Positions 22,745 to 34,640 of a DNA stretch of 64,000 bases are shown here, piece after piece; position 1 is the stretch's first letter; each line of letters starts with the position of its first letter. The stretch comes from Prochilodus magdalenae. Its lineage: Eukaryota; Chordata; Actinopteri; Characiformes; Prochilodontidae. The notes beneath the pieces are model-generated. The model was not told the DNA's origin and searched no databases. It worked only from the letters and a program-made list of their open reading frames with translations. Where the stretch lies: NCBI GenBank assembly GCA_024036415.1, contig JAMWET010000078.1:242501-306500 (forward strand), in the 5' to 3' direction. The position numbers and the translations under genes were made by a program.

Positions 22745-23490
22745 GCCTAAAGTGTTTTTCCTCTTCCTACGTTAAGTTCAACTAAGGCTTGTTAATTACC
22801 TGCTGAGCTGAATCAGCACTGCTCATGTGTTGCTGAGTTTAAGGTGTGGGGAAGATGCTCTTAACCCCCAGAAAATCCATATGAAAGTTATGAAAGATAT
22901 GACACGCAATATTTTCATGTTCAAAAAAGTCAGGATTATGGATTATATCCCCCAAAGCCCCACCTCCTCCACAGCCCCCTGCAAATATACACACAGGGTC
23001 GGCTCCAGCTACTGGGTTGCCTTTAGTTTATACAATTTTTTGGCATTTCAAGATACTTGTTAATGGAAATTACATATTAATAATTTAATACTGAGCAATT
23101 CAACATTTATTACTACACCATTTCACCTCCCATTTTGAAAGACTGTAAACACCTGCGTTTATGTGCTCCTGCTGGTGTGGGTTCATAGCTGTTTCTTCAG
23201 ACTGCAAACTCCAAAGCTACATACACAAAAGACATGCTTTGCTTTCCAACATTGTAGTGGATCAAAAATGGGAAATTCAGTCATTAAATTGTAGTTTTTT
23301 TTTTTTAAGAATGCAACTGTATTTATTATTTAATTATGTAATATTATTTAATATCAACTAGGTAAAATATTTCTCACTAGTTAATTAATCGCCCTTCCCC
23401 ACACTGCACTTAGCGTCTTCCCAGTATCAACACTTATCTTGTCAGTCTGATTTATCTGATATCCGCTCAGGCTTAATGGAAGTTTTTCAG

Positions 23491-23580
23491 AAAGATACTT
23501 TATTGATCCCAAAAGGAAAATTCTATTGTTCCTGAGTAGCAGCAGCTAATACACTGCACAGGATCATTGTGAAAGTTCTG
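23491..23580 (-). repeat. LINE 3' end remnant (minus strand)
   Basis: Read on the minus strand, AAGGAAAATTC... precedes or overlaps GGGATCAATAAAGTATCTTT, a tail phrase common at the 3' ends of fish non-LTR retrotransposons (Rex-like). No coding part remains. Confidence 0.55.
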
Positions 23581-23596
23581 TGACTGCACATCCTTT

Positions 23597-23629
23597 CCAT
23601 CCATCCATCCATCCATCCATCCATCCATC
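23597..23629. repeat. (CCAT)n microsatellite
   Basis: Eight CCAT units. Confidence 0.95.
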
Positions 23630-24165
23630 AACATTTTGATTTCCTTCACTGATTACATTTTGCTTGCCAAATAGTGAACCCACATTTATCTATACTGTTA
23701 AATCCGGGATGCTGGTTGCCGGTTACTTACTTTGTCTACTCCATCAGTCTGCCCTCCTGGGGTTTAACAATACAAAGTAATGTGGGCCCACTGGTCACAG
23801 TCGCCCGCTGTATGCGTTATAACTGCTGATTAACTTTCTATAACCTAATTAACAAACACTAAGGAACACATTTTAACCAGTTGTGAATCTTTGTTATATC
23901 TTATATTATAGTCTTATTGCTGTACCTTTGTGCTTTTTCCAAAATATTAATCCTAGGCATTAGAAATTAATCACTAAAATTTGCACATTAAAAAACAATT
24001 TTAATGTTGTTCACTGTAGAGGTATTAAACATGATCATTAAAGACATGCATGTTTTTCGGGGACTTCAAACCTTTGCATTTGCATTTGACAGCATGTTTT
24101 ATTTTACTGGTCCTTGAGTGCTCTAGTACCTGTAGTGTTACTTCAGTACACTATAATAAGACCTT
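23630..24165. other. Unassigned AT-rich DNA
   Basis: No gene or recognised repeat. Confidence 0.55.
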
Positions 24166-24242
24166 CCTGGGTTGAAGTGGGGGTGCACTAAAATGTACAG
24201 GGCAGAGGTACTCCAGGTCAGGACCAGGCTGGAGAACCACTG
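24166..24242. mobile_element. hAT-type MITE, right-end fragment
   Basis: GTTGAAGTGGGGGTGC, later GGACCAGGCTGGAGAACCACTG. The final AGAACCACTG is the inverse of the CAGTGGTTCT end typical of hAT elements. A matching left end is not seen upstream. Confidence 0.6.
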
Positions 24243-24539
24243 TTCTATTCAGTTTGCCAACATGTGTGGATCAAAAATTCAAAGAATGCAAAGTATCTGG
24301 ATCAGGCTTGTCAGGAATGAAGTTAAAAATGTAGACTATGGCTTAAGAACCTGGGGCTAAATCAGAATCAGGTTGGTCAGTGCAGTTGCTCTTAATCCCA
24401 TTCTCTTAGAAACAACTTTGCTAAATGGATATCGGTTTTAACAAATATAATCATTAGTGTAGAATGTTTACATTATGTGGAAGTTCTCAAAACGTGTACA
24501 TCTCATTGTCTGTTGAAAGGCTCTTTATAGCAACCCTCA

Positions 24540-24706
24540 TCCTGTAATGTTCCTGCCCCTGCACATTTGGTGTTTTTTGGTTTTTTTTTTGCACCAACAG
24601 AGCTGATCCGACTAATCAGCTCATTAACAAGCTCTTTCTGAGTTGAAGTGTGTGTGTTGGTGCAGAGAGACCACAGAAGTTAGGGATACTCCAGGACCAG
24701 AATACG
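24540..24706. mobile_element. hAT-type MITE fragment, same family as 51.0 kb
   Basis: The inner phrases AATCAGCTCATTAACAAGCT, CTGAGTTGAAGTGTG and ACTCCAGGACCAG match the core of the element at 51,020-51,221 and the end piece at 24,166-24,242. The outermost ends are eroded. Confidence 0.55.
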
Positions 24707-24807
24707 TGAGCAGAGTGGAGCAGCAGAAATTTACATGGCCCACTCACAGCACACACTTACTTCCTATTTGGTGAGGTGACCAGTGTAGATATTGCTTCGA
24801 TATTATA

Positions 24808-25060
24808 CAGTAGTGGGCAAAATAGACTATTCTTCATTTACCTCATTGCCAAAGAAGAGGTGGACCACCAAAACTGATACCAGCAGATAAACAGTACCTA
24901 AATCTTTCAAAAGTCCAGACCTCAACATAAATGAAGGTGTTTGGGATTACCTGGAAGCAGAATGTGCAACCAACTTCTAAGACTGAACTTTGGAGATATA
25001 TCCATGCAGATTTCTATGAAAATATACATGTATATTATTCAGTTTTAATATATTTTCTAT
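24808..25060 (+). mobile_element. Tc1-like element remnant (third lineage)
   Basis: A terminal-repeat-like CAGTAGTGGGCAAAATAGAC follows TA at 24,806-24,807. Downstream, 24,909-24,960 encodes KSPDLNINEGVWDYLEA, the SPDLNPIE-type segment near the third catalytic residue of Tc1 transposases, with the key E position altered. The stretch after it (GTGCAACCAACTTCTAAGAC) continues as in related fish elements, with stops. The N-terminal and first catalytic parts are deleted. Confidence 0.72.
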
Positions 25061-28000
25061 TTCTCATTTTTCACATCAATTAAAAATGATCATTTGTATT
25101 TAAAGGATGCTTTCCCTGGAAATGGTATCTCCATGCTGCAGTGTTGCTTATTCTAATATTCTGTGTAAAACAGGCTTCATAGAATGAAGCGATTTTGAAG
25201 CAAGGCAGAATACAGAGATCTTGATTTTCCTGAAAGTCAACTGTTATTTCAAACAGAATCAAGTCGTGCTGCTTCCACTGCTTGAATACTCTCTCCAGCA
25301 CCAGAGAAGTACTGCTCTAGAGATCCCAAAAAAGGTTCCTGCTTGGCATAATTCCTTTATGTGAAGTCCGGCTCTGATGGTGGGGTTAATGAATTACGCG
25401 TTAGTGTTTTGGAGTCTAGGCAAGTAGCTCAGAACTGACAAGACTGCTGCATCATTAGAGATCTGGGACTGTACGTTCTCGATGCAATCACAGGTAGATA
25501 AAGTGGGTCTGACGTAATGAGAACGATAAAAGGGGAACAATGACTCATCCACAGGAACTGATCCAAGAACAGGCCCGGAAGGCCAAATCTGCACTTTGTC
25601 CATTAGGACAGGGTCAGCAAGACTGATTTAAGCTCAATAACAGTCAGTCACTATACAGCACAGTCCTAGGCCTTGCTGGAAGTGACATTCTGGAAACAGA
25701 TGATGTCAGAAATTAGTCATAATTCAGTCAGAACTGATTCCTAGATTAAAAAACATTATTCTAAAGAATTAGTCTTCAATGGGTTGATGGAAAGCAAAGT
25801 GTCACTCTACTGATCTGCAAATTGGACTTTATTTTAACATTTCTCTACCAATCTACAGAGCTTCAAAGATCAGATACTGAATATAGATATTGAATGTTAT
25901 CTGTGATTTACCACAGACTTAAATAAAAAGTCATGTGTGGTTGTAGAGGGGGCAAAATACTCAGTATTGCTTTATCGGTACAAGTTAGTTACTGCTATTT
26001 TTGCCAAACCACAGTGCTCTAAATTTCTCTGGCTCTTCAGTGCTCGGCTGCAAGCAAGCATCTTGGCATGGGCATCTTGGGCATGCTAAGTCGACTACAA
26101 ATTGATAAGATTACAGGGTCTGTATCTGTAATTTTTTCAAAACTAGTAATGCAGTCTAGAGCTTGTTATAAAGGACATCCCTCTACAGATCTGTGGAGGA
26201 TGTGGATATACGGTTTACCTCGGCTAAGTACAGGAAAGAAAAAATGTTGGACCATGACAGGGCTACCAATGTCCATCAAATAGCCCATATCCTATATTTT
26301 ATTTATGTTTGTGTGGCTTTATGTATCAAAAACAGTTCTACAAGATTAAAATAGTCTGCTTTTGCAGGATTTAAATAAATAAAACAGGACGTGTCCACGA
26401 TATGGTCCCTTTAATGTTCCCATACAACACGACAAAATAATTATTCAGCTGTAATTCACAAGTGCAATTCATCACATCTTGTATCTAATACAATAATGTG
26501 ATAAATGAACAGACTCCAGTTTTACACAGCACTGAAAGTAATACTTTGGCTGAAGCGGTTGATACAGTTGCCACAGATGCTGCTGTCGGTAATTTTTCAC
26601 ACGAGAGCAATCTGCTGCATGTGTTCCCACAGGAGTCTATGATAGAGAGACAATGCAAAGTCATACAGTCTTATTAATCACGCAGACAATAACGTTTATG
26701 GGCTTAGCTAATGATTTTAACAAGGATGTTTTATTAGGCGTGTATGGTCAACTATTACAGTGATGACTGGAGCCGAGATGAGATGGCCATCAGTTTAGTC
26801 ATTCTGTGGAATTTCCTCTGCTTTCTCTTTGTTTATGCTATCCCATGGTTAACCGGTTTCTTTCTGGCAAAGGTCATTTCAAAAAGCAGCTGGAAACCGA
26901 ATATGATAATAAAGATATTGTGTCATGAAATTGGCTTACAACGGAGCCATGAGCTCATCATCAACTGGGCAGCAAAGTTTTACAGTGAAACATATTGTGT
27001 CTTTAGTGAAATTTTTTTATGAAAATGCCAAAACGAAAATTAATCCTATGTATATATATATATATATATATATCACAACCCTGTATACGTCATGAGGGGT
27101 TATATTGTGAGTGAGGCTAAACACTGGCCAGTGTGCTCATGGCAAGGTGACGTGAATTATTACAGTTCGACAAGGCATCAATTCTGCTATGACTTTTCCT
27201 ATGTTCCTATGTTGCTGCTCTAACAGCTGCTCTAATTATAGGCACTTAACCTAACACTTGGAAGCTGCTTGCTGGTTTGTGTGGGGTATTTTGGTGAACA
27301 TGACGAGTGCAGTTTCTGAAATCACTATTCATTTTTCCCATAGAGAATAGACCCAGGGCTTGCATGGAGGCTACAAGGCTAACAATAACATTTATTATGA
27401 GCTCCTTGCAGATATTCTCAGAAGGTCCGAAGTTGCTGAAGGAATAGTGTTGGAAAACCATGTGGTTTGGATGACCCAGTTTTAGGTTTATTATGATACC
27501 ATTTAATATTATTATGGGCCACATGGACACCAGTGCTGTGATTGGACTAGAAACCTGACATGAAAAAATAACTGTCCTGGTCTAATTCATAAGCATAATT
27601 CATCAAATGTTGCATCTAAAATCATAAGACGATAAAAGCGGAGTCAGGAAAATGTATTATGAAGCATCAACGGGGACCTGCAACGCAAAGAGGTTGTTGT
27701 AAATTTGTAAGGTTGAGACCAGCCACAGACTGAGTTAGAAACAAGAGTGACTTGAGTTCCATTTTTGCGGTGTGTCTCTCCAGGGTCTGCAATAGCATAG
27801 TAAGCATCACATCATATCAAACCAAACTCATTTTCTGTTGGGGAATGCAGAGGGGGTTCCTTTGAAAAATTAACTTCACCTTAAAGCGTGGGAGACATGA
27901 GGCGCTTTGAAAAACGACTTTAAAGATGCAGTGTGGCTTACGCTGCCTTACAGGAAAACAGCGAGGATAGATTTCTCTAAGATGGTGTTCTCTAAGCTCA

Positions 28001-29204
28001 TGGCTGCACAATATACTGTTAGTCATCCAAGTAAAAATCTTTTATTTATTAACCTGTAGACGTTAAGCTGTGTTTTACTGTCATAGCAGTAACTTAGTGA
28101 CGTTTTGCTAAACACAAGCCCTCTGAGAAGACCCCATTAACCTACACTCATATCATATCATTGTTATGTGTTAGCTGGAACCAAGAGGTTTAAGATGCCC
28201 AACAGAAAGCTGTCCAATCAGGCTTTTTCTATCTAGATACAGCAATCTCAACTGCTCAAGGCCTGAAGTACATCTTCAGGACAAACTGACATACTGTGAA
28301 CGTCAAACACCGCTTTTCCTCCTCCAAATAAAAATCCCACATTTATAAAAGAGGTCAGTAACATTGACAGCTTCCAAAACCTCCCATTACAGGCCTGACT
28401 TCACCTAAAATTACACCCCACAGCTTATAAACCAACTCAGGTTCCAATATAGCAGAAGCAACAATAACGGATCAACAGCAATGATGGAATATCCTTGCAA
28501 AAATTCACCATTAGTCAATTAAACAGGGGTTGATGTACATCTTTTAAGGAGGCTAAAACCGACTTCCTATTCACCGACTTTAACACTAAATTCACTTTCT
28601 GCAACACTTTAAAAGCTGCAATACCAAAACCAACAGGTGAACAGAGGCAGTGTCACACCTTTCAGAATATCCTGGACAACTGTAATTCAGAGAGGTTAGT
28701 TTGCTCTGCACATTTCTCTCCACCTCTCACTCCACAAACTCTGGACAATGCTGCAGCACAGAGAGGGAAATGGACCTGTAAACCCACCTTAATTACTGTC
28801 ACAACCCCAACAGCAACGTGTGAGCAGCACCTACACTGTACGATTTTTATCCAGGAAAGATTCACAATGAGTAACAACTTCTATTTACTGTGTTAATGTC
28901 GTGGTGTCTTTTTTTGCCTCTGCCCATTTAGACATGTTGCTTCTGAGCTCATCAAAATATTATTGACCATATCAAAATGGCTTGTTTCATTCTAGGATCA
29001 AATCAGAGTGGTGTAAATGGGCATGTAAAACCACATCTGGACATTTTTCACCCCCACCAAAATCACATTCTATCTATGTTAAAATCAGAGAACAACTTTA
29101 GATGCTCAAGCATGCATCTTTATGCATCTCTATGGCATCTTTAATCTAAACAACGTAATAGGAACTGATAGTAGCATTGACGAATCATGCTTTGATTTGG
29201 ATCA
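25061..29204. other. Long unassigned stretch
   Basis: About 4 kb with no gene and no repeat that I recognise, apart from the (TA)n run at 27,050-27,073. Frames at 25,080-25,301, 26,744-27,022 and 27,246-27,530 are below 95 codons and show no family features. This is one of the least repeat-laden parts of the window. Confidence 0.5.
27050..27073. repeat. (TA)n microsatellite
   Basis: About twelve TA units. Confidence 0.95.
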
Positions 29205-29589
29205 TTCTAGACCTCGTCTTATGGCTAGTGTTCAAACAGCCCCAAACTGTTTTCTATTCCTCTTTTAACAAACTTCACTACGGGCAGTATATGCATTCCG
29301 GTAAGTAATGCTCTTCTGGCATCCTCCGAACTCAGATTCATCCATCAGACTGAGAGACAGGGAAGCATGATTCATCACTCCAGAGATCAAAGGTGGCAAA
29401 GGTGATGTCTTATGACAGAGCATTGTTTAATGTCACTGAGCTAGTCTGTACAACCTTTCTCCTGCCAATGTTTGTCTACAAAGCTTGCGTGACTATGTCC
29501 TTGATTTTAAGCACCTGTTACCGATGTGTTTAGCTGAAACACCTGAACCTAATAATTAGGGGTGTCCACATACCTCTGTCCATATTATG
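29205..29589 (-). mobile_element. Tc1/mariner element remnant, 5' end and N-terminal part (fourth lineage)
   Basis: The right end reads GGGTGTCCACATACCTCTG, then TCCATATTATG next to TA (29,590-29,591), a very common fish Tc1/mariner terminal repeat. Just inside lie CCAATGTTTGTCTACA (29,465) and AGCATGATTCATCACTCCAG (29,366). Both are phrases I recognise from such elements read against the coding direction, so transposase ran on the minus strand. The left part (GGCAGTATATGCATTCCGG, TGGCATCCTCCGAACTCAGA) joins a middle segment to the 5' end across a deletion. No open frame remains. Confidence 0.78.
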
Positions 29590-29591
29590 TA

Positions 29592-30333
29592 CAATACGGC
29601 AAATGAAATACAACCATTGTAAAACTGTTAACTGATTAGTATATGTAGGTTGACTGTAACTGGAGTTTTGTATCAATAGTCAGGAATCAATATTTAATAA
29701 GATTTTATAATATAGAATTTTATTTTATAAGATTTTTATCACAGTGTTAGTCTTCGTTCACACTAGTCGGCAACAAGCAGCTTACGTCGCCCCAAATTTG
29801 TCTCTTGTGGGTGTTTGAGGCCGCTCGTGTTGTCCAGCAAAGCTAGTCAGTTTTAAAAGCAAGTATTTGTATGAAATTTGTATGGATATCTACCTGCTTG
29901 CGTTTGTGGCTAGCCTTATCGGCTGGTTAGCATGCAGGCTAACCTAGTTAGCAAAAAGTGGAATAACTCACTAGAGATACCAACAATATCCGCTACTTTC
30001 TCCCACGCTAGAACAGTGTTTATGAGCTTCTCTTTTACGTACAGCTCCAAACTTTTGAGTAATCAAATCCTGATAGGAACAAAGTGTTAAAGACTGTAGA
30101 AGTGGGGGACCTCAGACCTCTGTGTCTACAATTGGTCTGAAGAATTTGTTGAAGCCAATCTTGAATGGAGGGTTAGTCAGGCTGTCTGCTTGACAATGCC
30201 ATGTTGCAGCAGTAAAGGTGAGTGAAGAGAAATAAACAGGCTAACCTTTAACCTTGCTAAATAAAATGGTGACAATGTTTTCTGTGGGTTCTAAAAAGGG
30301 TAACAAAAAGTTACATATTAAAATGTATGTTAT
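29592..30333. other. Unassigned AT-rich DNA
   Basis: AGCTAG, GGCTAG and GGTTAG phrases recur at 29,835-29,950. No feature is recognised. Confidence 0.5.
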
Positions 30334-30431
30334 TGCAGTACTCAATATCTAAGACCCAGTATTACTAAAATCGAGGTAATACGTATTACTATGATTTAAG
30401 TAATATTGTGTTATTGATATTGAGTACAGCA
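30334..30431. repeat. 98-bp spacerless palindrome
   Basis: The two 49-nt arms meet at the centre ACGT (30,381-30,384), with no loop. The left arm begins TGCAGTACTCAATATC and the reverse complement of the right arm begins TGCTGTACTCAATATC. By eye 39 of 49 positions match. The symmetry stops at both outer edges. It could be a small foldback transposon, a cruciform-forming site or, if transcribed, a hairpin RNA. Confidence 0.85.
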
Positions 30432-30928
30432 CCGTAAGTATTGTGATAATACTGTACCAAGAAGCCTATCGTAGTGATTTGCAACCGTTAATAAGCGATG
30501 AATTTGTTAAACTGTTGGTTGGTGTACACATATTTAGCACATTTGTTTATTCACTGAGTAAAGTACTTCTGCAAAACGAACCCCCATAAAAATTCTGATC
30601 TGAATTATGGCCCTGAGTATAGCATTTGCAGTATGCTATTTTGTCTACATCATGCCGCCCTGGGATTATATCCCACTAATAACTGTTTGATTTCCTTAAG
30701 TAATGTGGGAACACTAAGGCTCTGAGAGAAGTTAAAGCAGAGTTATTTATAAGACCTTTTCCTGGAAGAGGAGATTGCGTGAACAGTAAATGCTTGTGCT
30801 CTCTTCCTTTAGAAGCGAATGACCTCGGTTTAAGATTGCGATGTTTGTTACTGTCAGAGACAGTGGCTACATTTCTCGAAATTATGCACCAGAGCTGGAG
30901 AAGCAGTGAATAAACTTAAGCACTTTAC

Positions 30929-30931
<3 letters not shown>
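30432..30931. other. Unassigned DNA
   Basis: No gene or repeat is recognised. Confidence 0.5.

Positions 30932-30973
<42 letters not shown>
30932..30973 (+). repeat. (CT)n microsatellite
   Basis: About 21 CT units. With the (GA)n tract at 31,163-31,222 it forms facing inverted repeats about 190 bp apart. Confidence 0.95.
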
Positions 30974-30977
<4 letters not shown>

Positions 30978-31150
30978 TTCTGTCTCCTCATGCCAAAAGT
31001 GTTAGTCTCTCTCTGTCCAAGCCCCAGTGTTCCAGTAAGAACAAATTCCAAGAGAAAAAACTGGCAGTCAGCAAATAGAGAGAGGGGAGAAAGGAAGGGG
31101 TAGAGGAAGAGAGAGAGAATCGGAAATGCAGAGTAAACAGCCTTGAGGGC

Positions 31151-31225
31151 TGTGTGTGTGTGAAAGAGAGAGAGAGAGAGACAGAGAGAGAGAGCAAGAG
31201 TGAGAGAGATGGAGAGAGAAAGAAT
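31151..31225 (+). repeat. (TG)n followed by interrupted (GA)n tract
   Basis: A short TG run leads into GAGAGAGA interrupted by ACA, GCAA and TGG. A 146-codon minus-strand frame (30,854-31,294) crosses both this tract and the CT tract and is low-complexity. Confidence 0.93.
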
Positions 31226-31329
31226 AGTCACGTTAAAACGGGTACTGGTTCCAAATTTGTCCTCCGTGTTAAAGTGAGTCACTGGCACTGTCACACAGGC
31301 CTCCCGCCTCTAAATCCCATCCAAAGTAA

Positions 31330-31670
31330 TGATTGGCCTACGTTACCGCCCGTCGCTTAATCTCTTGTCGTTACTGGACGCAGCTGGAGTAAACGACTCG
31401 CTCGGTCAACTCCCCTCCAACACCTCCACCCACCCTCAGCCGCACATTACTCAGAGGTAAACAAACTATATGCATCTCCTCCTCCAGAGACCGCATTTCC
31501 CAGAGGGCTTTGCAGGAATAAACACAGCCCAGAGGGGCAATATTACGGAGCGAGCGAGCGCGACCCACCTGCCAAGCGACTAATTCGAAGTAATTTTCCT
31601 CTAGTGCTTTGGCATTCGGCCCCTACCACTAAGCCGCCGCTCCGCTGAACCGCAGACGCTGAACCCACAA
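31330..31670. promoter_or_regulatory. CpG-dense patch with promoter-like motifs
   Basis: I count about two dozen CpGs in roughly 330 bp, far denser than the surrounding DNA, including a GAGCGAGCGAGCGCGACC stretch near 31,549. An inverted CCAAT box (GATTGG, 31,331) lies at one edge. CATTTCCCAGAGGGCTTTGC (31,494-31,513) resembles the ZNF143/SBS promoter motif. No exon is visible beside it on either strand. It could be an unmethylated CpG island promoter for a first non-coding exon, an enhancer or a chance patch. The 65-codon minus-strand frame at 31,371-31,568 has no recognisable family. Confidence 0.35.
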
Positions 31671-31960
31671 GTCCCTGGGTGGAGCATATAGTTTTCTGAA
31701 GCAGCACAGAGCCAAGTCTATAGAGTGAATGAAATCAAGAGACTTGCTAAAACATCCACAGGTTGCTCCTAACGTACGGTGTCATGGTTTATTGATGGGT
31801 TTGCCTGGCCAGTGTATAAACAACCAGACATGTGGACCAAAGTGTCGGATTGTAATGCTAATGGGAAGGAAGATAAAGGTTACCAGTAACAACAGATGAT
31901 GATTAATTTAGACTGATATGGGTAATATTCATTGAGCTACACATACAGCAGTAGTGTCTC

Positions 31961-32480
31961 TCAGTATGCCATCGGGCCTCCAAGTTTGCTAATGCGACAT
32001 GCCAACTGTCTTAGCATGGAGTTGTAGAGGTTCCTAATGGTGTCCTGTGATAATCCATCCCATGCAGCTTGAATATTCTCACACAGTTCCTCCAGATTTT
32101 GTGGCGGGGTGGAGTGTTAATATGGCATCCGATGTAACAGTCTGCATGCATTGGCCATCTGCCAGTGGTGCTGGCAGTAACAGGATGACTCATGGAGGGC
32201 ATAACTGTTTGCTGAATATCCACAATCATGGCTGTTGAGTCAGTCAGGTGCAGCGATAGGGCCCATCATTGCTTACAGGTGATGCAGGGACGAGCATGAA
32301 CCTAGAATCATTAGCATGTCTCACAACAACCCTAACACCAAGTTTTATATATCTCAGTTGATTTCTTCTGGGTGCAGTTTGATGATGAGTGTATGCGAGT
32401 TCCTCAAAGCTATTGCCTCTGTAACCTGCTGCATTAACTAGCCAGCAGGTAGCAGCTGTTAAAATGGATGCTTGTGCCAC
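31961..32480 (-). mobile_element. Tc1-like element, family B copy 2, internally deleted
   Basis: On the minus strand, 32,107 to 31,961 is open and reads PPQNLEELCENIQAAWDG, then IRNLYNSMLRQLAC and KLGGPMAY before TGA. That is the standard C-terminal layout of a Tc1/mariner transposase. Upstream on the same strand, MIVDIQQTVMPSMSHPVT (32,229 to 32,176) is the pre-catalytic linker, also seen as MIADIQRTLMPSVSHSVS at 62.65 kb. The catalytic middle between them is gone. Further upstream, CTGCACCCAGAAGAAATCAA recurs at 62.57 kb. The element ends are not resolved. Confidence 0.75.
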
Positions 32481-33977
32481 AATACTTCCTTTTCCGTTGT
32501 TATCAGAATCTATGTAGCTGGATTCCTTTTCTCCTCTCACCACCCCCCAATTTTACACAGAGCTCTGATACAATTTGGGATCCGAACGCTGAAAATTATT
32601 CCAGAGAGAGAGACGGCGATGCAGGCCATGATAAACTTGTTGTGCGTCTAGGATGAGCGGGACTTCAAGTGGGATGCAACTGTAATGGCTCATTTACATA
32701 CACAAAACAAAAACAAAGCTCAAATACGCCATAAAGAACCTTAGATAAATGGATAGAAGAACCATAAGCAGAACTGCTTACAGCTGGAAAAACACAAAGA
32801 TGCCGCACTCACGTAATTTACACCTTACAGATGACTTTATAGCGAGAACAATACGGTGCATCAAAAAACAGGAGCTGCTAGATTGGCTAATCTGGTGGAG
32901 TAGCTGAATGTGTTGTGTGCAACTTTTTTTGAATGTCGTTATGCATGTACATACATGGTAAGTTGCAGACACCTCACAATAAGCAACTACTAGCATATTG
33001 TCGCTGTCCAATGAAAAACATGTATCTCCATTTTTGACGATTTTTACTTTTATGTATAATTTGATCACATGACCCGCTGTTTACACTGTGTGTTAATTTC
33101 CTGATGAATGGACCAACAGAAATGTCCCACAGATCACTTGGAAAAAGTCTGGTTCCATTGACTTACATTAGAATTAAATTAGGTTTTGGCCTCTCCTGTA
33201 AAGTTGCTAATTTGGAGATACGTGTTTTTGTTTGGACAGCGACGATATATGTTTCAACATTTAGACCAGCCTTAGGGAAAAGAGTATATGTGTGTATAAT
33301 CGGTGTAATCTGCAAGTTACATACACATACTGGCATCTCTCTTCATAGTACATACCATTACCTTTTCCAAATCATCTGAATAATATCATATTGTATGACG
33401 TCCCCCCAAATTTAGACCCCCTTAGAAAGAGAGAGTTATAATAATTTAGATATGGTATTCAAGTTCACATTACTTGCGAAGTGAATTACGTCATTTGTTT
33501 TATGTACATTACATTAGAGTTTGCATCCACAGGTTTGAGTGTCCACCTATCAACTTTCTTTCTGTTTGATCTGATGAACAGTGACAGAAACAGCCCAACC
33601 GTAAAGGATGCTCGCAAAAAAACAACAAGATAGCGCACAGAACAATAATAATTCATCAAATCCTGATGCAGTGAAAAGCACAGAGTGTGCACTTAAGTGG
33701 AACATGTAAACTGTGCTGAAGTGTGTATAAACACATCATGACACCAACTACTTCAAGGATGAGTGTGACCGTTAGTCATGTCAGCCAGAGTCCAACTTCC
33801 AGAAAGACTAATGGAGCATTCAGGAACAGACTGAGTACAATTCCTGTTAAATTATCAGGAAGGCTTGTGAGAGCACAGGATTCAATGCGTTACAAGAAAA
33901 TGACGTCTTGATTATATCCTTATCCCACAGCTCAGGGACATCTTTTTCAGGCCCATTGTATTGAAGTTGTTATGTGC
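32481..33977. other. Unassigned DNA
   Basis: No gene or recognised repeat. Frames here are all under 100 codons. Confidence 0.5.
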
Positions 33978-34040
33978 AGTGTTGGGTAGTGGTAGTCAGT
34001 CTGTAATCTAGTTTATGTCATACAGGAAAAAAGTACTGAC
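33978..34040. mobile_element. Possible hAT-type terminal fragment
   Basis: CAGTGTTGGGTAGTGGTAGT resembles the CAGTGTTGGG end of fish hAT-type elements. The opposite end is not found. Confidence 0.3.
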
Positions 34041-34640
34041 TATAGTCACTTTTTTAATGATTATTAAAGATTCCACTTTGATTAGAATACATTCATCAAT
34101 AAACCAGTTTATTCATTCTTAACATGGACACAAACTTTGTAATAAGAAGGACTCTAACTGCATAATAAGTGGACTACCATACAGTACCAGATTTCTAGAC
34201 ATTACTAGACATTTTCTTGGTGTGGTAAATTACTGTAATTCATTGCACAGTTCCTTTCAAATGGCAAGATAAAATCATATTTAATATATTTATTTGTATT
34301 TATATTTACGTCACAAAATTGTAGATGTAGATGTCTATTTTTTCTAAAATACTTACTATATATACTTGTGATAGCTACTAATGTTTTTGAATTTAATGTT
34401 TTTTTTTACTGTTACTTTTGTTATTGACTAATCTGACTGTTTTATCTTTTGATTAGCTACTATTTTTAATTTTATTGTATGCCTATTTTTAAGCTATTTC
34501 TATTTTCTGATTAATCTTTTTACTGTGCTTTGCTGGTTTTGTTTTTTTCTTCAATCCATATTTAACTTGGCTCGACTATATTATAAATTAGAGTCCTCCT
34601 CAATGTACTTCTGTGTCAAAATATAATTTGATGAACTGAT
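34041..34640. other. AT-rich unassigned DNA
   Basis: T-rich runs and AT phrases only. Confidence 0.55.

Larger units (their letters stand above)
21422..23489. other. Mostly unassigned DNA with simple repeats and a possible T-box pair
   Basis: It contains a GAATTTGG triplet repeat (21,646-21,670), a (CA)n tract (22,022-22,040), pieces of CA and CT phrases to 22,640, and a T10-type run near 23,295. The frames at 22,043-22,362 (minus) have no recognised domain. Confidence 0.5.

Noticed and set aside
26744..27022. 92-codon + strand frame with a hydrophobic segment
   Set aside because: The hydrophobic run alone is weak evidence, and no motif, splice site or conservation can be shown.
30854..31294. 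146-codon minus-strand frame
   Set aside because: It spans the CT and GA microsatellites and is mostly Ser/Leu and Arg/Glu repeats.
33978..34040. Idea that the whole 34.0-34.6 kb stretch is a hAT element
   Set aside because: Only a left-end-like phrase is present. No matching right end was found before the minisatellite.
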